Of a stretch of 32,197 bases of DNA, positions 7,812 to 15,692 are shown one piece after another. Every line of letters begins with the position of its first letter. Position 1 is the first letter of the stretch. Where the stretch lies: NCBI GenBank assembly GCA_005879985.1, contig VBIA01000167.1, positions 1-32,197 on the forward strand, given 5' to 3'. Under the pieces are notes generated by a model, which saw only the letters and a program-made list of their open reading frames with translations, did not search any database and had not been told where the DNA came from. A program made the position numbers and the translations under genes. This DNA comes from Chloroflexota bacterium (lineage in GTDB: Bacteria; Chloroflexota; Dormibacteria; Dormibacterales; Dormibacteraceae).

Positions 7812-8646
7812 CTAATCGATCGTGAAGTAATCCATGGACTGCTAGGCGCCGCTGCGTTCCTTCTCGATCTGCATCAGCACATCGTTCAACAGGCTGGACG
7901 CGCCCAGGCGAAACCGCTCCGGCGTCATCCACTCAGGGCCGAGCGTCTCGTACAGGACGACGAGGTACGCGATCGCTTGCTTTCACCGGCAGCGTTGCCG
8001 CAGGCTGCACCTTGCCGGTCGACGTCTTGATGAAGTCGGCGCCGGCCGCCATGGCCAGGATCGACGCGCGCCGCACGCTGTCATACGTGCCCAGTTCGCC
8101 GGTCTCGACGATGACCTTCAGGTGCGCATCGCCGCACGCCTCTTTCACCGCGACGATCTCGTCGTACACCTTCTGGTAGTCGCCCGACAGGAACGCGCCA
8201 CGGTCGATGACCATGTCGACCTCGTCCGCGCCCGCGGCCACGGCCTGCTGCGTCTCGTCGATCTTCAGCGAGAGGAAGCTCTGGCCGGAAGGAAAGGCGG
8301 TCGCCACCGAGGCCACGCGCACGCCGCTCGAGCCGAGATGCTCGCGGGCGTCCGCCACGCGCGCCGGGTAGATGCAGATTGCCGCGACCGACGGGATCGT
8401 GGGGTCGCCCGGCTTGGGCCGGATCCCCTTCGCGCACAACGCGGCGATCTTGCCGGGCGTGTCCATGCCCTCGAGCGTGGTCAGGTCCATGCACCGGATC
8501 GCGAGATCGAGCGCCCACAGCTTGGAGGCCTTCTTGATCGAACGCTTGGCCAGCGAGGCGGCCCGCTCCTCGGCGCCCACCTGGTCGACGCTGCGCACGC
8601 CGCGCATGAGTGAACCGAGGTGGGAGAGGGAAAGCGCCGTCGCCAC
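7812..8646 (-). pseudogene. deoC: Deoxyribose-phosphate aldolase, disrupted by internal deletion/frameshift and a premature stop
   Basis: Residues 1-221 match DeoC: EVDMVID carries the catalytic Asp (144) and FIKTSTGK the Schiff-base Lys (207). After PAATLPV (about 7984) the frame shifts. The other frame immediately resumes the DeoC C-terminus (QAIAYLVVLYETLGPEW, then RFRLGASSLLND). About 30 residues between these points are missing, including the conserved KPAGGIRT segment with the second active-site Lys. A second lesion is an in-frame TAG at 7842-7844, beyond which homologous-looking tail QSMDYFTID runs to the probable original stop at 7812-7814. As read, the ORF stops early, at about 7933, after 237 residues. 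The start is GTG 8646, with a leaderless-type -10 box. An assembly deletion would explain the first lesion but not the second. Confidence 0.85.
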
Positions 8647-8653
8647 GCCGTCA

Positions 8654-8659
8654 ATACTA
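8654..8659 (-). promoter_or_regulatory. -10 box of a leaderless promoter for deoC
   Basis: On the minus strand TAGTAT is followed by exactly 7 nt before the GTG start at 8646. This places the expected transcription start on the start codon itself. No Shine-Dalgarno site or convincing -35 is visible. Confidence 0.45.
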
Positions 8660-8677
8660 GGAGCGCGTCCCGTCTGG

Positions 8678-8683
8678 TAGATT
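8678..8683 (+). promoter_or_regulatory. -10 box for the riboswitch-led operon
   Basis: TAGATT fits TANNNT and sits about 7 nt before the expected transcript start at about 8690, just upstream of the riboswitch's first helix. No good -35 is seen. Confidence 0.4.
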
Positions 8684-8692
8684 TGCCGCCAA

Positions 8693-8787
8693 CAGAGGGG
8701 AGTAGCTGATTCCCTTCGCCGGTCCCGTCAGGACGGTGGCAACACCCGGGACGGCGGCGGACACCGCGGTCCGCGGCAAGACCTCTG
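8693..8787 (+). promoter_or_regulatory. yybP-ykoY (Mn2+-sensing) riboswitch
   Basis: The leader carries the hallmark L1 sequence GGGGAGTAGC directly after the 5' strand of helix P1 (AGAGG, 8694-8698). It ends in GCGGCAAGACCTCT, whose CCTCT (8782-8786) closes P1. Between them lie GC-rich arms including GTCAGGACGG and AACACCCGGG, as expected for the L3 docking side. This matches the yybP-ykoY consensus (Rfam RF00080 by recollection), which binds Mn2+. Downstream, AGAGG at 8799-8803 forms part of the Shine-Dalgarno region (AGGAGG 8801-8806) before ATG 8810. CCTCT could pair with it when P1 is open, with CGA/TCG extending that hairpin. The inferred mechanism is therefore translational ON with Mn2+. 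Confidence 0.88.
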
Positions 8788-8809
8788 ATCGAATTTCGAG
8801 AGGAGGCTT

Positions 8810-9844
8810 ATGCCCGAGAAGCGAGGTCCACAGCAACCGGAGGCTCTGGGCACAGCCGCCCTGGTGCGCGCGGCGCTGGCCGTGCTGGCGGTCGTCGCGG
8901 CGGTGCTTGTGCTCATCCGCCTGAGCGAGCTCGTCTTCGTGTTCGTGATCGCCGTCGTGCTCTCAGAGGGCCTGCGCCCGGCGGTCGACCTGCTCCAGAG
9001 GCGAGGCCTCCACCGCGAGCTCGCACGCGCGCTCGTCTACGTCATCCTCATCGGTCTGATCGCGGCATCGATCGCCGTGCTGTCGCGGCCGGTCGTCGTC
9101 CAGGCTAGAGCTGTGTTCGCCGCGCTGCCCACATACCAGGCGGAGCTGCAGCACGCGCTCGACCAGCTTTCGCTGGAAACCAGTGTCTCCTCCGCCGTGA
9201 GCGACGCCGCAGGCACGCTCGCGCGGACCGGGTTCAGCTTCGCTGCCGGACTGGCCCGCGGTTTGGTCGACGCCGTGATCGTGCTGCTGCTCAGCTTCCT
9301 CTGGATCTCCGCGGGACCGCGTCTCGGCGCGTTTCTGCACGGACTGATTCCGCCCGGCAGCCGCGAGCTCGCGGGGCAGATGTGGTCGCAGATCGCGGGC
9401 GGGTTTGCCGGCTACGTGCGCGGCGTGGCGGTCAACATGATCGTGATCGGCGTGCTGACCGGAACCGCGGCCTGGCTGCTCGGCCTGCCCGCGCCGGCGC
9501 TGCTCGGCGTCCTCGCCGGCCTCACCGAGATGATCCCTCTGGTCGGGCCGATCATCGGCGCCGTCCCCGCTGTGCTGCTCGGGTTCACCATCTCGCCCTA
9601 CTACCCGCTGATCGTCGCGGGTGTCTACCTCGTCATCCAGCAGGTCGAGGCGCACACGCTGGTTCCGCTGGTGATGCGCCAGGCGGTCGGACTGCAGCCG
9701 CTGGTCATCGTGCTGTCGCTGGCCACCGGCGCCGCCGTCGGCGGTGTCGGCGGCGCGCTGATCGCGGTGCCCATCGCTTTCGCGACACAGGTCGTAATCG
9801 TCCAAGCAGTCGCGCCCGCGGTCCGCCGGAGGTACGCCACCTGA
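8810..9844 (+). CDS. AI-2E/PerM-family membrane transporter
   Basis: A 344-residue polytopic membrane protein of the AI-2E transporter (PerM/YdiK/YtvI) family with about eight transmembrane segments and a soluble stretch after TM3 (about 100-135). The family motif IPLVGPIIGAVPAVLL and the following QQVEAHTLVPLVMRQAVGL region are clear. Family members are proposed to export small molecules or ions such as Na+/H+; the substrate here is unknown. Translation starts at ATG 8810 behind a strong AGGAGG that lies within the riboswitch expression platform. The stop overlaps the CaX gene by one base, so both are probably under Mn2+ control. Confidence 0.88.
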   Translation: MPEKRGPQQPEALGTAALVRAALAVLAVVAAVLVLIRLSELVFVFVIAVVLSEGLRPAVDLLQRRGLHRELARALVYVILIGLIAASIAVLSRPVVVQARAVFAALPTYQAELQHALDQLSLETSVSSAVSDAAGTLARTGFSFAAGLARGLVDAVIVLLLSFLWISAGPRLGAFLHGLIPPGSRELAGQMWSQIAGGFAGYVRGVAVNMIVIGVLTGTAAWLLGLPAPALLGVLAGLTEMIPLVGPIIGAVPAVLLGFTISPYYPLIVAGVYLVIQQVEAHTLVPLVMRQAVGLQPLVIVLSLATGAAVGGVGGALIAVPIAFATQVVIVQAVAPAVRRRYAT

Positions 9845-10902
9845 TGTCGCGCCTTCCCACGCCTTCGCTGCGCTGGCTTCTCGTGTTCGTGCCGATATCG
9901 ATCGGCGCGGAGATCTCCGGCATGGAGGTGCTCACGTTCATCACCTCGGCGCTGGCCATTGTGCCGCTGGCCGGGCTCATCGGTGAATCGACCGAGCAGC
10001 TGGCGGTACGCCTCGGACCTCAGCGCGGCGGCCTGCTCAACGCGACCATGGGCAACCTGACCGAGCTCATAGTCGGCGTCTTCCTGATCGCCGCCGGCGA
10101 GTTCACGGTGGTGAAGGCCACGCTAATCGGTTCGATCGTTGGCAACCTGCTGCTCGTGCTCGGCCTGTCGTTCGCCGCGGGCGGCGTGCGCCACAAGACC
10201 ATGGAGTTCAACCCTCAGGCGGCGGGCGTCCACGGGACGTCGCTGCTGATCGCCGTGGCGGGCCTGGTCGTGCCGGCGCTGCTGATCGTGACCTCACCGG
10301 ACGTCGGCTTTTCTGGCAAGGAGGTCGTCAGCGCGGTGGTGGCAGGTGTCCTGGTGATGCTCTACCTGGCCGCCCTCGTCTTCACGCAGATCACCCACGC
10401 GCACCTCTTTCATGTGCCGGCCCGCGGCGAGGTCGCGACGTGGTCGACGAACTGGGCACTGGGAGTGCTGACGGGGTCGGCGGTGCTCGTCGGCATCGAG
10501 TCCGAGTTTCTCGTCAGCTCGCTGCACCCGGCGATCACGGCGCTTCGCATCCCCGCCGTCTTCGTCGGCCTCATCCTCATCCCGGTCATCGGCAACGCGG
10601 CCGAGCATGCGTCGGCCGTCTTCTTCGCGATCAAGAACCGCCTCAACGTGACGCTCGAGATTGCCGTCGGTTCGTCGACGCAAGTCGCGATGTTCGTGGC
10701 GCCTGTGCTGGTGTTCGTCAGCCTCCTCATCGGCCACCCGATGGACTTCATCTTCACCGGCTTCGAGATCGCGGTGGTCGGCATGGCCACTCTCATCGTC
10801 ATCGTCATCTCGCTAGACGGGCGGACGAACTGGCTCGAAGGTGTGCAGCTGCTGGGCGCTTACCTCGTGATCGCGATCAGCGCTTACTTCGTCTCCATTT
10901 GA
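9844..10902 (+). CDS. Calcium/cation:proton antiporter, CaX family
   Basis: A 352-residue inner-membrane antiporter with about eleven hydrophobic segments. It carries the two CaCA-superfamily alpha repeats: GNLTELIVGVFLIAAGE in the first half and GNAAEHASAVFFAIKNRLN in the second. The acidic residues of these repeats (GNxTE, GNAAEH) bind the exchanged cation. It is coupled to the PerM-like gene (TGATG overlap) behind the Mn2+ riboswitch, so exchange or efflux of Mn2+ in addition to, or instead of, Ca2+ is a reasonable inference. The much longer reading frame open upstream of 9844 is a shadow of the PerM gene. Confidence 0.9.
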   Translation: MSRLPTPSLRWLLVFVPISIGAEISGMEVLTFITSALAIVPLAGLIGESTEQLAVRLGPQRGGLLNATMGNLTELIVGVFLIAAGEFTVVKATLIGSIVGNLLLVLGLSFAAGGVRHKTMEFNPQAAGVHGTSLLIAVAGLVVPALLIVTSPDVGFSGKEVVSAVVAGVLVMLYLAALVFTQITHAHLFHVPARGEVATWSTNWALGVLTGSAVLVGIESEFLVSSLHPAITALRIPAVFVGLILIPVIGNAAEHASAVFFAIKNRLNVTLEIAVGSSTQVAMFVAPVLVFVSLLIGHPMDFIFTGFEIAVVGMATLIVIVISLDGRTNWLEGVQLLGAYLVIAISAYFVSI

Positions 10903-11932
10903 GAGAGATCCTGCGCAGCCGCAGCGGCGCCCTCCTGGGCGCGCTGTCGGTGTCGACGCTTGCGACCGGCGTCATGTTCATCGCCGTCCCGCTCGAGCTG
11001 CGCTCCCTCCACGCCAGCCCGAGCGAGATCGGCATCACGCTGGCGATGTTCGGCCTCGGCACCTTCCTGTTCGAGTGGGTGTGGGGAGCGATCGCGGACC
11101 GGGTGGGCTACCGATGGCCGCTCATCATCTCGATGGTTCTTTTCGGAGGCGGGGTATTGCTGCTCGCCCGCTCGAGCACCGTGCCTTACGGGCCACCGGG
11201 CTCGCGGTGCTCTCGGCAGAATGGCTCATTGGCGGCGCGATCGGCGCCGGCGCGGGCGGATTTCTCCTCGAGCACGTATCGACGCGCGATGTGCTCTACG
11301 CGGCTTCGGTGCTGCCGCTCATATCCGCGGGCCTGCTGGTGGTGGTGTTCCGCGGCTACACCGAGACGCACGGGCGAAGCACCTGGACAGAAGGGGACCT
11401 GCGCGTCGAGCGGGAGCGCACCGGCCCGAGCGTGGTCCGCGTCTTGCTGGTGACGGCGGCGATCATGATCCTGTTCCAGATCGGGTTCGCCGGCGAGACC
11501 GCATTGCTGCCGCTGCTCGTCACGATCCACCTCAACCTCTCCGCCGCCACGGCCGGCACCGCGCTGTTCGCTGCGGGCATATTCGGCGGACTGCTGCTGG
11601 TGCCGGGCGGGATCGCCTCCGACCGGTGGGGTCGTGGCCCGGTGATGGTGGCTGGCGCTCTCCTCTCGGCCGTGGCTTTCGGGCTCTACTCGATCGCGGG
11701 CGTCTTCGGAGTGGTCATCGGGGCAGCGGCGGTGCGGGCCGCGGGCTCCTCGCTGATCTGGCCGGCCGCGACGGCGTGGATCTCCGAAGCCTCACCTCGG
11801 CGACGGCACGCGCTCGTGATGGGACTCTTCGGCGAGTTCGAGAACCTCGGCGGATTTCTTGGACCGCTGATCGGCGGCATCGCGTGGTCCATCGCGGGCA
11901 TCCAGGCCGGCACTCGGCGCAGAGGGGTATGA
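10899..11932 (+). pseudogene. MFS transporter, frameshifted, with missing internal and C-terminal parts
   Basis: It begins at TTG 10899, overlapping the CaX stop (TTGA). The first about 98 residues give MFS TM1-3, with FGLGTFLFEWVWGAIADRVG resembling motif A. At about 11187-11192 the homologous frame moves from one phase to another: LLARSSTVPYG in the first frame continues as ATGLAVLSAEW in the second. A one-base loss in GGG would join the frames. However, the segment between TM3 and the RATGLAV-like region is also about 30 residues shorter than normal MFS proteins, so a larger deletion is likely. The second part runs to GIAWSIAGIQAG and then loses homology, lacking the last helix or helices. 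Read continuously it would be about 344 residues instead of about 400. Confidence 0.7.
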
Positions 11933-12359
11933 GCCGCACGATCGCGTGAGCCGGCGTGTTGCCGGCTGCCCCGTTCCCGAAGCGGAAAACGACGATCACC
12001 CGCTCGCCCGTGGGCAGCCGATCGCCGTGCGCGCCGTCGCCGAAAGAGACGTAGCCGTCCGCCCCCACTGAAACCACGTAGCCGCCCGGCTCCAGCCCGT
12101 GAAAGAAGGCGTGGCCGCCGCCGTTGCTGGAGCCGTCGTAAACGACGCCTGTCACGAAGGGCCGGTCGGGATCGCCGCCGGTGAAGCTGACGAGAACCTC
12201 TGCGCCCCCAATGGGCATCTCGGTCGAGGCATCGAGGACTCGAACGAAGATCGCGGGGGATTTCGTGTCTGCCACGTCCGACCGCGCGGAGGCAGGCGTC
12301 GACGCCAAGGTCAGGAGTGCTGCGATCGCCAGAGGGGCGAGGAGCGTCCGTGGACGCAC
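11715..12359 (-). CDS. Secreted protein with a carboxypeptidase-regulatory-like beta-sandwich; C-terminus apparently lost
   Basis: GTG start at 12359; 214 residues as read. A Sec signal peptide is clear (basic start, LLAPLAIAALLTLASTPASA, cleavage near residue 25). Residues about 33-125 resemble a CarboxypepD_reg/Cna-B-like domain: VRVLDASTEMPIGGAEVLV, then GGHAFFHGLEPGGYVVSVGADGY, the usual 'G-x-Y-x-V' turn region. From about residue 140 the reading is the antisense of the convergent broken MFS gene and is cysteine/arginine-rich, so it is probably not native. The gene starts 11 bp after the gp19-like gene and is likely cotranscribed with it. The two may act together outside the cytoplasm. 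Confidence 0.55.
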   Translation of the reverse strand: MRPRTLLAPLAIAALLTLASTPASARSDVADTKSPAIFVRVLDASTEMPIGGAEVLVSFTGGDPDRPFVTGVVYDGSSNGGGHAFFHGLEPGGYVVSVGADGYVSFGDGAHGDRLPTGERVIVVFRFGNGAAGNTPAHAIVRLIPLCAECRPGCPRWTTRCRRSAVQEIRRGSRTRRRVPSRARAVAEVRLRRSTPSRPARSARSPRPAPPLPR

Positions 12360-12370
12360 GTGATGCTCGG

Positions 12371-13375
12371 CTAGACCTTGAAGCTGAAGATCGATTTGTC
12401 GCAGTAGAGCTGCGCCGTCGTCTGGCGGATCGTGTCGGTCCGCATCAGCGGGTCGGGGTCAAGCGCGAAGATGCCCAGCCCGCTGAGGTCCATCCGGAAG
12501 AACTCCGTCTTCAAGTCGGTGGACAGGAACGAGAGGCTGCCGATCTTCTCGTTCTCCGTGCTGTTGTTGCCATTGATGACGAAATCTTCGTGCCAGGCAA
12601 CGAAGTCCTGGGCGTGCGCCTCGGCGATCCTGATCTTTATGTTCGGGATGTTGATGCGCACGAGCTGGTCGAAGCGTGTTTCGCCCGCCGCGTAGTCCAA
12701 CTTGACGTTGATGGCGTCGACCTTGCTCACGAAGTTGGTGTTCAGGCCGTCGATCGTGAACTTGAAGTTGCTGACGAGCCACTTCTGCTGCACGTGCGGC
12801 GCCGCACCGACCGTTCCCCCGACCTTCGTCATCCGGGTGAACTCCGGCTGGAACTTGAGCGTCATCTTGGCCGCGTCTTTGGAGGCCGCGTCCAGCGCCG
12901 GGAAGCCGATCTCGGTGATCAGCGCGTTGCGGAACTCCATCTTCTGGAACACCTTGAAGTTCATTTCGGCGGCCGCGATGGCCCCACTGTGCGGGGTGGC
13001 CTGGCCGCTGAAGGAAGACTTGATCCAGTCGTAGAACCCCTTGCTCATGCCGGTGCCGAAGTTGATCGTGATGTCCTCGTACTTGACGCCGGCGATGTGC
13101 TTGCGCGTGAACAGCTCGCCTTCGACCTTCTGCTCCACCACGTCGCCGGTGGCGTTGCCGCCGACCGCGAAGGTGAGGAAGCCGGCCGGGGCGCTGTCCA
13201 GCGTGAACGAGATCTGCCCGACCTTCTGCACCGCCGGCACCAGGTCGCGGACCACGCCGGCGGAGGCGGACTCCATGGCGAAGACAGGCTTCCAGGCGCC
13301 AACGGAAAGAGCCACACCGGTGAGACCCGCGGCGCCGGCCAGGAACCCGCGCCGATCCAGCTTGCCTTCCGACAC
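12371..13375 (-). CDS. Tat-exported protein with two phage tail-tube (gp19)-like regions
   Basis: A 334-residue protein. The N-terminus has a twin-arginine signal: LDRRGFLAG (Arg8-Arg9), a hydrophobic region, and likely cleavage after VFA near residue 33. The mature part resembles the T4 gp19-like tail-tube family: FTLDSAPAGFLTFAVGG (57-73), YEDITINFGTGMSKGFYDWI (99-118, recalling the 'ITLKRG..LWDWI' region) and MTLKFQPE (171-178). A second, more diverged round follows at 204-305 (NFKFTIDGLNTNFVSKVD, INIPNIKIRI, FVAWHEDFVINGN). GTG start with a weak upstream AGAGGG. It lies with the secreted beta-sandwich gene and no other tail genes. Its function is unknown; export by Tat implies that it folds in the cytoplasm. 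Confidence 0.6.
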   Translation of the reverse strand: MSEGKLDRRGFLAGAAGLTGVALSVGAWKPVFAMESASAGVVRDLVPAVQKVGQISFTLDSAPAGFLTFAVGGNATGDVVEQKVEGELFTRKHIAGVKYEDITINFGTGMSKGFYDWIKSSFSGQATPHSGAIAAAEMNFKVFQKMEFRNALITEIGFPALDAASKDAAKMTLKFQPEFTRMTKVGGTVGAAPHVQQKWLVSNFKFTIDGLNTNFVSKVDAINVKLDYAAGETRFDQLVRINIPNIKIRIAEAHAQDFVAWHEDFVINGNNSTENEKIGSLSFLSTDLKTEFFRMDLSGLGIFALDPDPLMRTDTIRQTTAQLYCDKSIFSFKV

Positions 13376-13435
13376 GTTACCGCCCTCTAAAACGCGGTTG
13401 ATTGGTGCGCGGAAATTAACACAGAACTTGCGTGC

Positions 13436-14938
13436 CTAACGCGCCAACTGCAGAAATCCCAGCTCGAACATCCGGCGCAGCGATCGCAACGCCGCGGACT
13501 CGACGTCGTCGCTCTCGACACCCGGCATGGCGACCGCGCGGACCGTCTCGGCGATGGCCTCCCGGAGGGTCCGCGAGCCGTCGAGCCGGGTCACCAGGTA
13601 GGCGTTGAACGGGTCCACGTTGGCCCGGAACGTAAGGCCTTCGGTGAGGTGCAGGACGGCACGTTCGACCGAGTACGCGCCGTCCCGGCATACGAGCGAC
13701 TGGTCGAGCCGGTGAGTCTTGACCAGCGCCAGCTTCTCGTCCAGCAGAGCGCGCCTGTCCTTCATGCCCACCAGCAGGTCCTGGGCCGCCGTCATGCGCT
13801 GGAGCTGCTCGCCCGCTGACTCGACCAGCATCTCCGGCAGCTCCTCGGAGCGCATCCAGCTCTTGCCCTCCCGGCGACGCAGGATCACGCCGCCGTAGGC
13901 GATGACGTCGAACCCGAGGCCCTCCAGGTACTGAGTCCACCGCGAGACGCCGCGGTCGTAGGCCGTAAGGTTGCCGCCCAGAAGCTGCTGGTGCCAGCTC
14001 GCCGAGTGCAGCAGGGCCGGCTGCGAAACCTGGTGCAGGATCCAGGCGTCGCAGCCGTTGCCCTCGAGCCACCGGCGCGGAACTGCGTCCCATTCCTCAC
14101 CTGCCTTACGCCCCCAGCTGATCAGCACGGTCGCGCTGCCGCCCTCGCGCAGCGCGCCCCCCACCTCGGCGAGGACCTTGCGGCTTACCCCATCGCCGGG
14201 AATGCCGCTGTCACGGAACAGCAGGGTCGAGTCGGGCGAGATCACGAACGGCGGGTTGGAGACGATGAGGTCGAACGATTCGCCGGCCACGGGCTCGAGG
14301 TAGCTGCCCTCACGGCACTCGATGTTGTCGACGCCGTTCAGCCTGGCGTTGAACTGCGCGAAACGGATCGCGACCGGGTTGATGTCGGTGGCGATCACGC
14401 GGCTCGAGTGCCGCGATGCGAAGAGGCTCTGGAAGCCGCAGCCACAGCCAAGGTCGAGGGTGAGGTCGACTGGCCGCCTGAGCGTCAGTCCGGCGAGGTT
14501 GATGGACGAGCGCGTGACGCCCATCACATGGTCGCGCTCGACCGCCTCGAGGTCTGGCACGCGGCTGCAGGCGAAGAGGAAGTCGGAGTGAGGCGTGATC
14601 CTGATCGCACCTTCGACCTCTCCACCGGCTGTTTCACGAATCACGCCAAGGTGCTCGGCGCTGTCGAGCGAAAGCGGCGCGAAGGCCCTGACCGCCTCAT
14701 CGCGCGACGAGGAGAGCCCGAGGATGAAGAGCCGGATGAGTGTCGACAGGGGTTCGCCGGACGGCAGCTGGCGCTTGAGCAGGATCGCCTGCGCTGGGTC
14801 AGGCTGAAGGTGCTGGCGTTCGGCGCCCAGCACTTCGCTGACCCTTCCGGTCTGGTAGCCCGCCGACCATAGCGCTGAGCGGAGCTGAGCGATGTGAGTC
14901 GGATCGTCGCGGAGGCCGGTCCAGGTGGCGGTGGCCAT
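13436..14938 (-). CDS. Class I SAM-dependent methyltransferase
   Basis: A 500-residue cytoplasmic protein. An N-terminal region of about 155 residues precedes the Rossmann methyltransferase core. Motif I is LDLGCGCGFQS (161-171), Asp185 ends strand 2 (VIATDIN), and the catalytic SNPPF is at 227-231. This NPPF/Y signature is typical of enzymes methylating a planar amide or exocyclic amine (PrmC/HemK, RsmC, N6-adenine families). About 190 C-terminal residues follow, of winged-helix-like character (LTEGLTF, LREAIAETV). The layout recalls the actinobacterial DUF7059-type methyltransferases; substrate unknown. ATG start at 14938. It probably initiates in the same intergenic spot as the divergent gene at 14982. 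Confidence 0.85.
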   Translation of the reverse strand: MATATWTGLRDDPTHIAQLRSALWSAGYQTGRVSEVLGAERQHLQPDPAQAILLKRQLPSGEPLSTLIRLFILGLSSSRDEAVRAFAPLSLDSAEHLGVIRETAGGEVEGAIRITPHSDFLFACSRVPDLEAVERDHVMGVTRSSINLAGLTLRRPVDLTLDLGCGCGFQSLFASRHSSRVIATDINPVAIRFAQFNARLNGVDNIECREGSYLEPVAGESFDLIVSNPPFVISPDSTLLFRDSGIPGDGVSRKVLAEVGGALREGGSATVLISWGRKAGEEWDAVPRRWLEGNGCDAWILHQVSQPALLHSASWHQQLLGGNLTAYDRGVSRWTQYLEGLGFDVIAYGGVILRRREGKSWMRSEELPEMLVESAGEQLQRMTAAQDLLVGMKDRRALLDEKLALVKTHRLDQSLVCRDGAYSVERAVLHLTEGLTFRANVDPFNAYLVTRLDGSRTLREAIAETVRAVAMPGVESDDVESAALRSLRRMFELGFLQLAR

Positions 14939-14981
14939 CAGCCATCAGATTGTGACGGCTAAGATCGGATGCGGCCGTGTG

Positions 14982-15647
14982 ATGGGTGACCAATCGCAGG
15001 AGCCGGCGACGACGTGGCTGCTCTCGCTGTACAGGACGGAGCGCGACCCGAGCGGCAGCCTGCTCATCTCTGTCGCCTCGCCTCTCGGCCCGATCCTCGG
15101 CTGCGCCGTGCCCGCGGCTTTCGGCGCGCTGGTCACGCTCATGTTCCGGGCGGCCGGCGCAAGCGCGCTCCTGGTGCTCTTCGCGGTGATTGTGATCGGC
15201 GTGCTCGCCTACAACGGCTCGCGCCTCTGGGTCTGCGGCCCGGGCACAATTCAGCCGGCGCGCGCCTTCTGGGGCGCGCGACTACGCGCGGGCGCAACGC
15301 ACACGGCGCAGTCAGTCGTGTTGCACCGCGATCTGTGGAGGGCCGACGCCGGCAGCACCGACACCGTCTATGTGGCCGAGGACTCCTCTCACAGGCTGAA
15401 GGTCCTCAGCGTCCACAACTGGGCCGGCCGCGAGTCGCGCGTGGCGAGCGGCGGCATGGGGTCCCTGGCGCGCTCGGGACCGGTCGTCGTAAGCGCACCG
15501 TCACCGCTGCGCCCGTGGGCCAACGAGACGCTGATGCCCGCGGTCAGCGAGGCCGTGAGCGAGCTTGCGGAGATCCTTCAACGTGAGCTGGCCGTGCCGT
15601 TGGTGTACGAGTGCGAGCAGATCGGAGCGAAGCCCCGCGGCCGCTGA
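14982..15647 (+). CDS. Hypothetical membrane protein with two transmembrane segments
   Basis: A 221-residue protein starting at ATG 14982. Upstream in-frame GTG codons overlap the divergent methyltransferase and are less likely. A TAAGAT -10-like box at 14960-14965 fits a short-leader transcript. Two hydrophobic helices at about 37-80 (PILGCAVPAAFGALVTLMF and LLVLFAVIVIGVLAY) are followed by a soluble domain of about 140 residues with no known motif. The layout is like a membrane-anchored PH-like domain protein, but that is only a guess. It is 45 bp upstream of the permease pair. Confidence 0.6.
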   Translation: MGDQSQEPATTWLLSLYRTERDPSGSLLISVASPLGPILGCAVPAAFGALVTLMFRAAGASALLVLFAVIVIGVLAYNGSRLWVCGPGTIQPARAFWGARLRAGATHTAQSVVLHRDLWRADAGSTDTVYVAEDSSHRLKVLSVHNWAGRESRVASGGMGSLARSGPVVVSAPSPLRPWANETLMPAVSEAVSELAEILQRELAVPLVYECEQIGAKPRGR

Positions 15648-15692
15648 AACCGGGAGCCGGAATGGCCCGCCTGGTGTACGAATAGCGCTGCG

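Noticed and set aside
8963-9805. 280-codon minus-strand ORF
   Set aside because: Antisense shadow of the PerM-like gene, rich in Asp, Arg and Gln without domain pattern.
12317-13390. Long plus-strand ORF opposite the gp19-like gene
   Set aside because: Arg/Asp/Glu-rich antisense shadow; the minus frame has a Tat signal and domain-like sequence.
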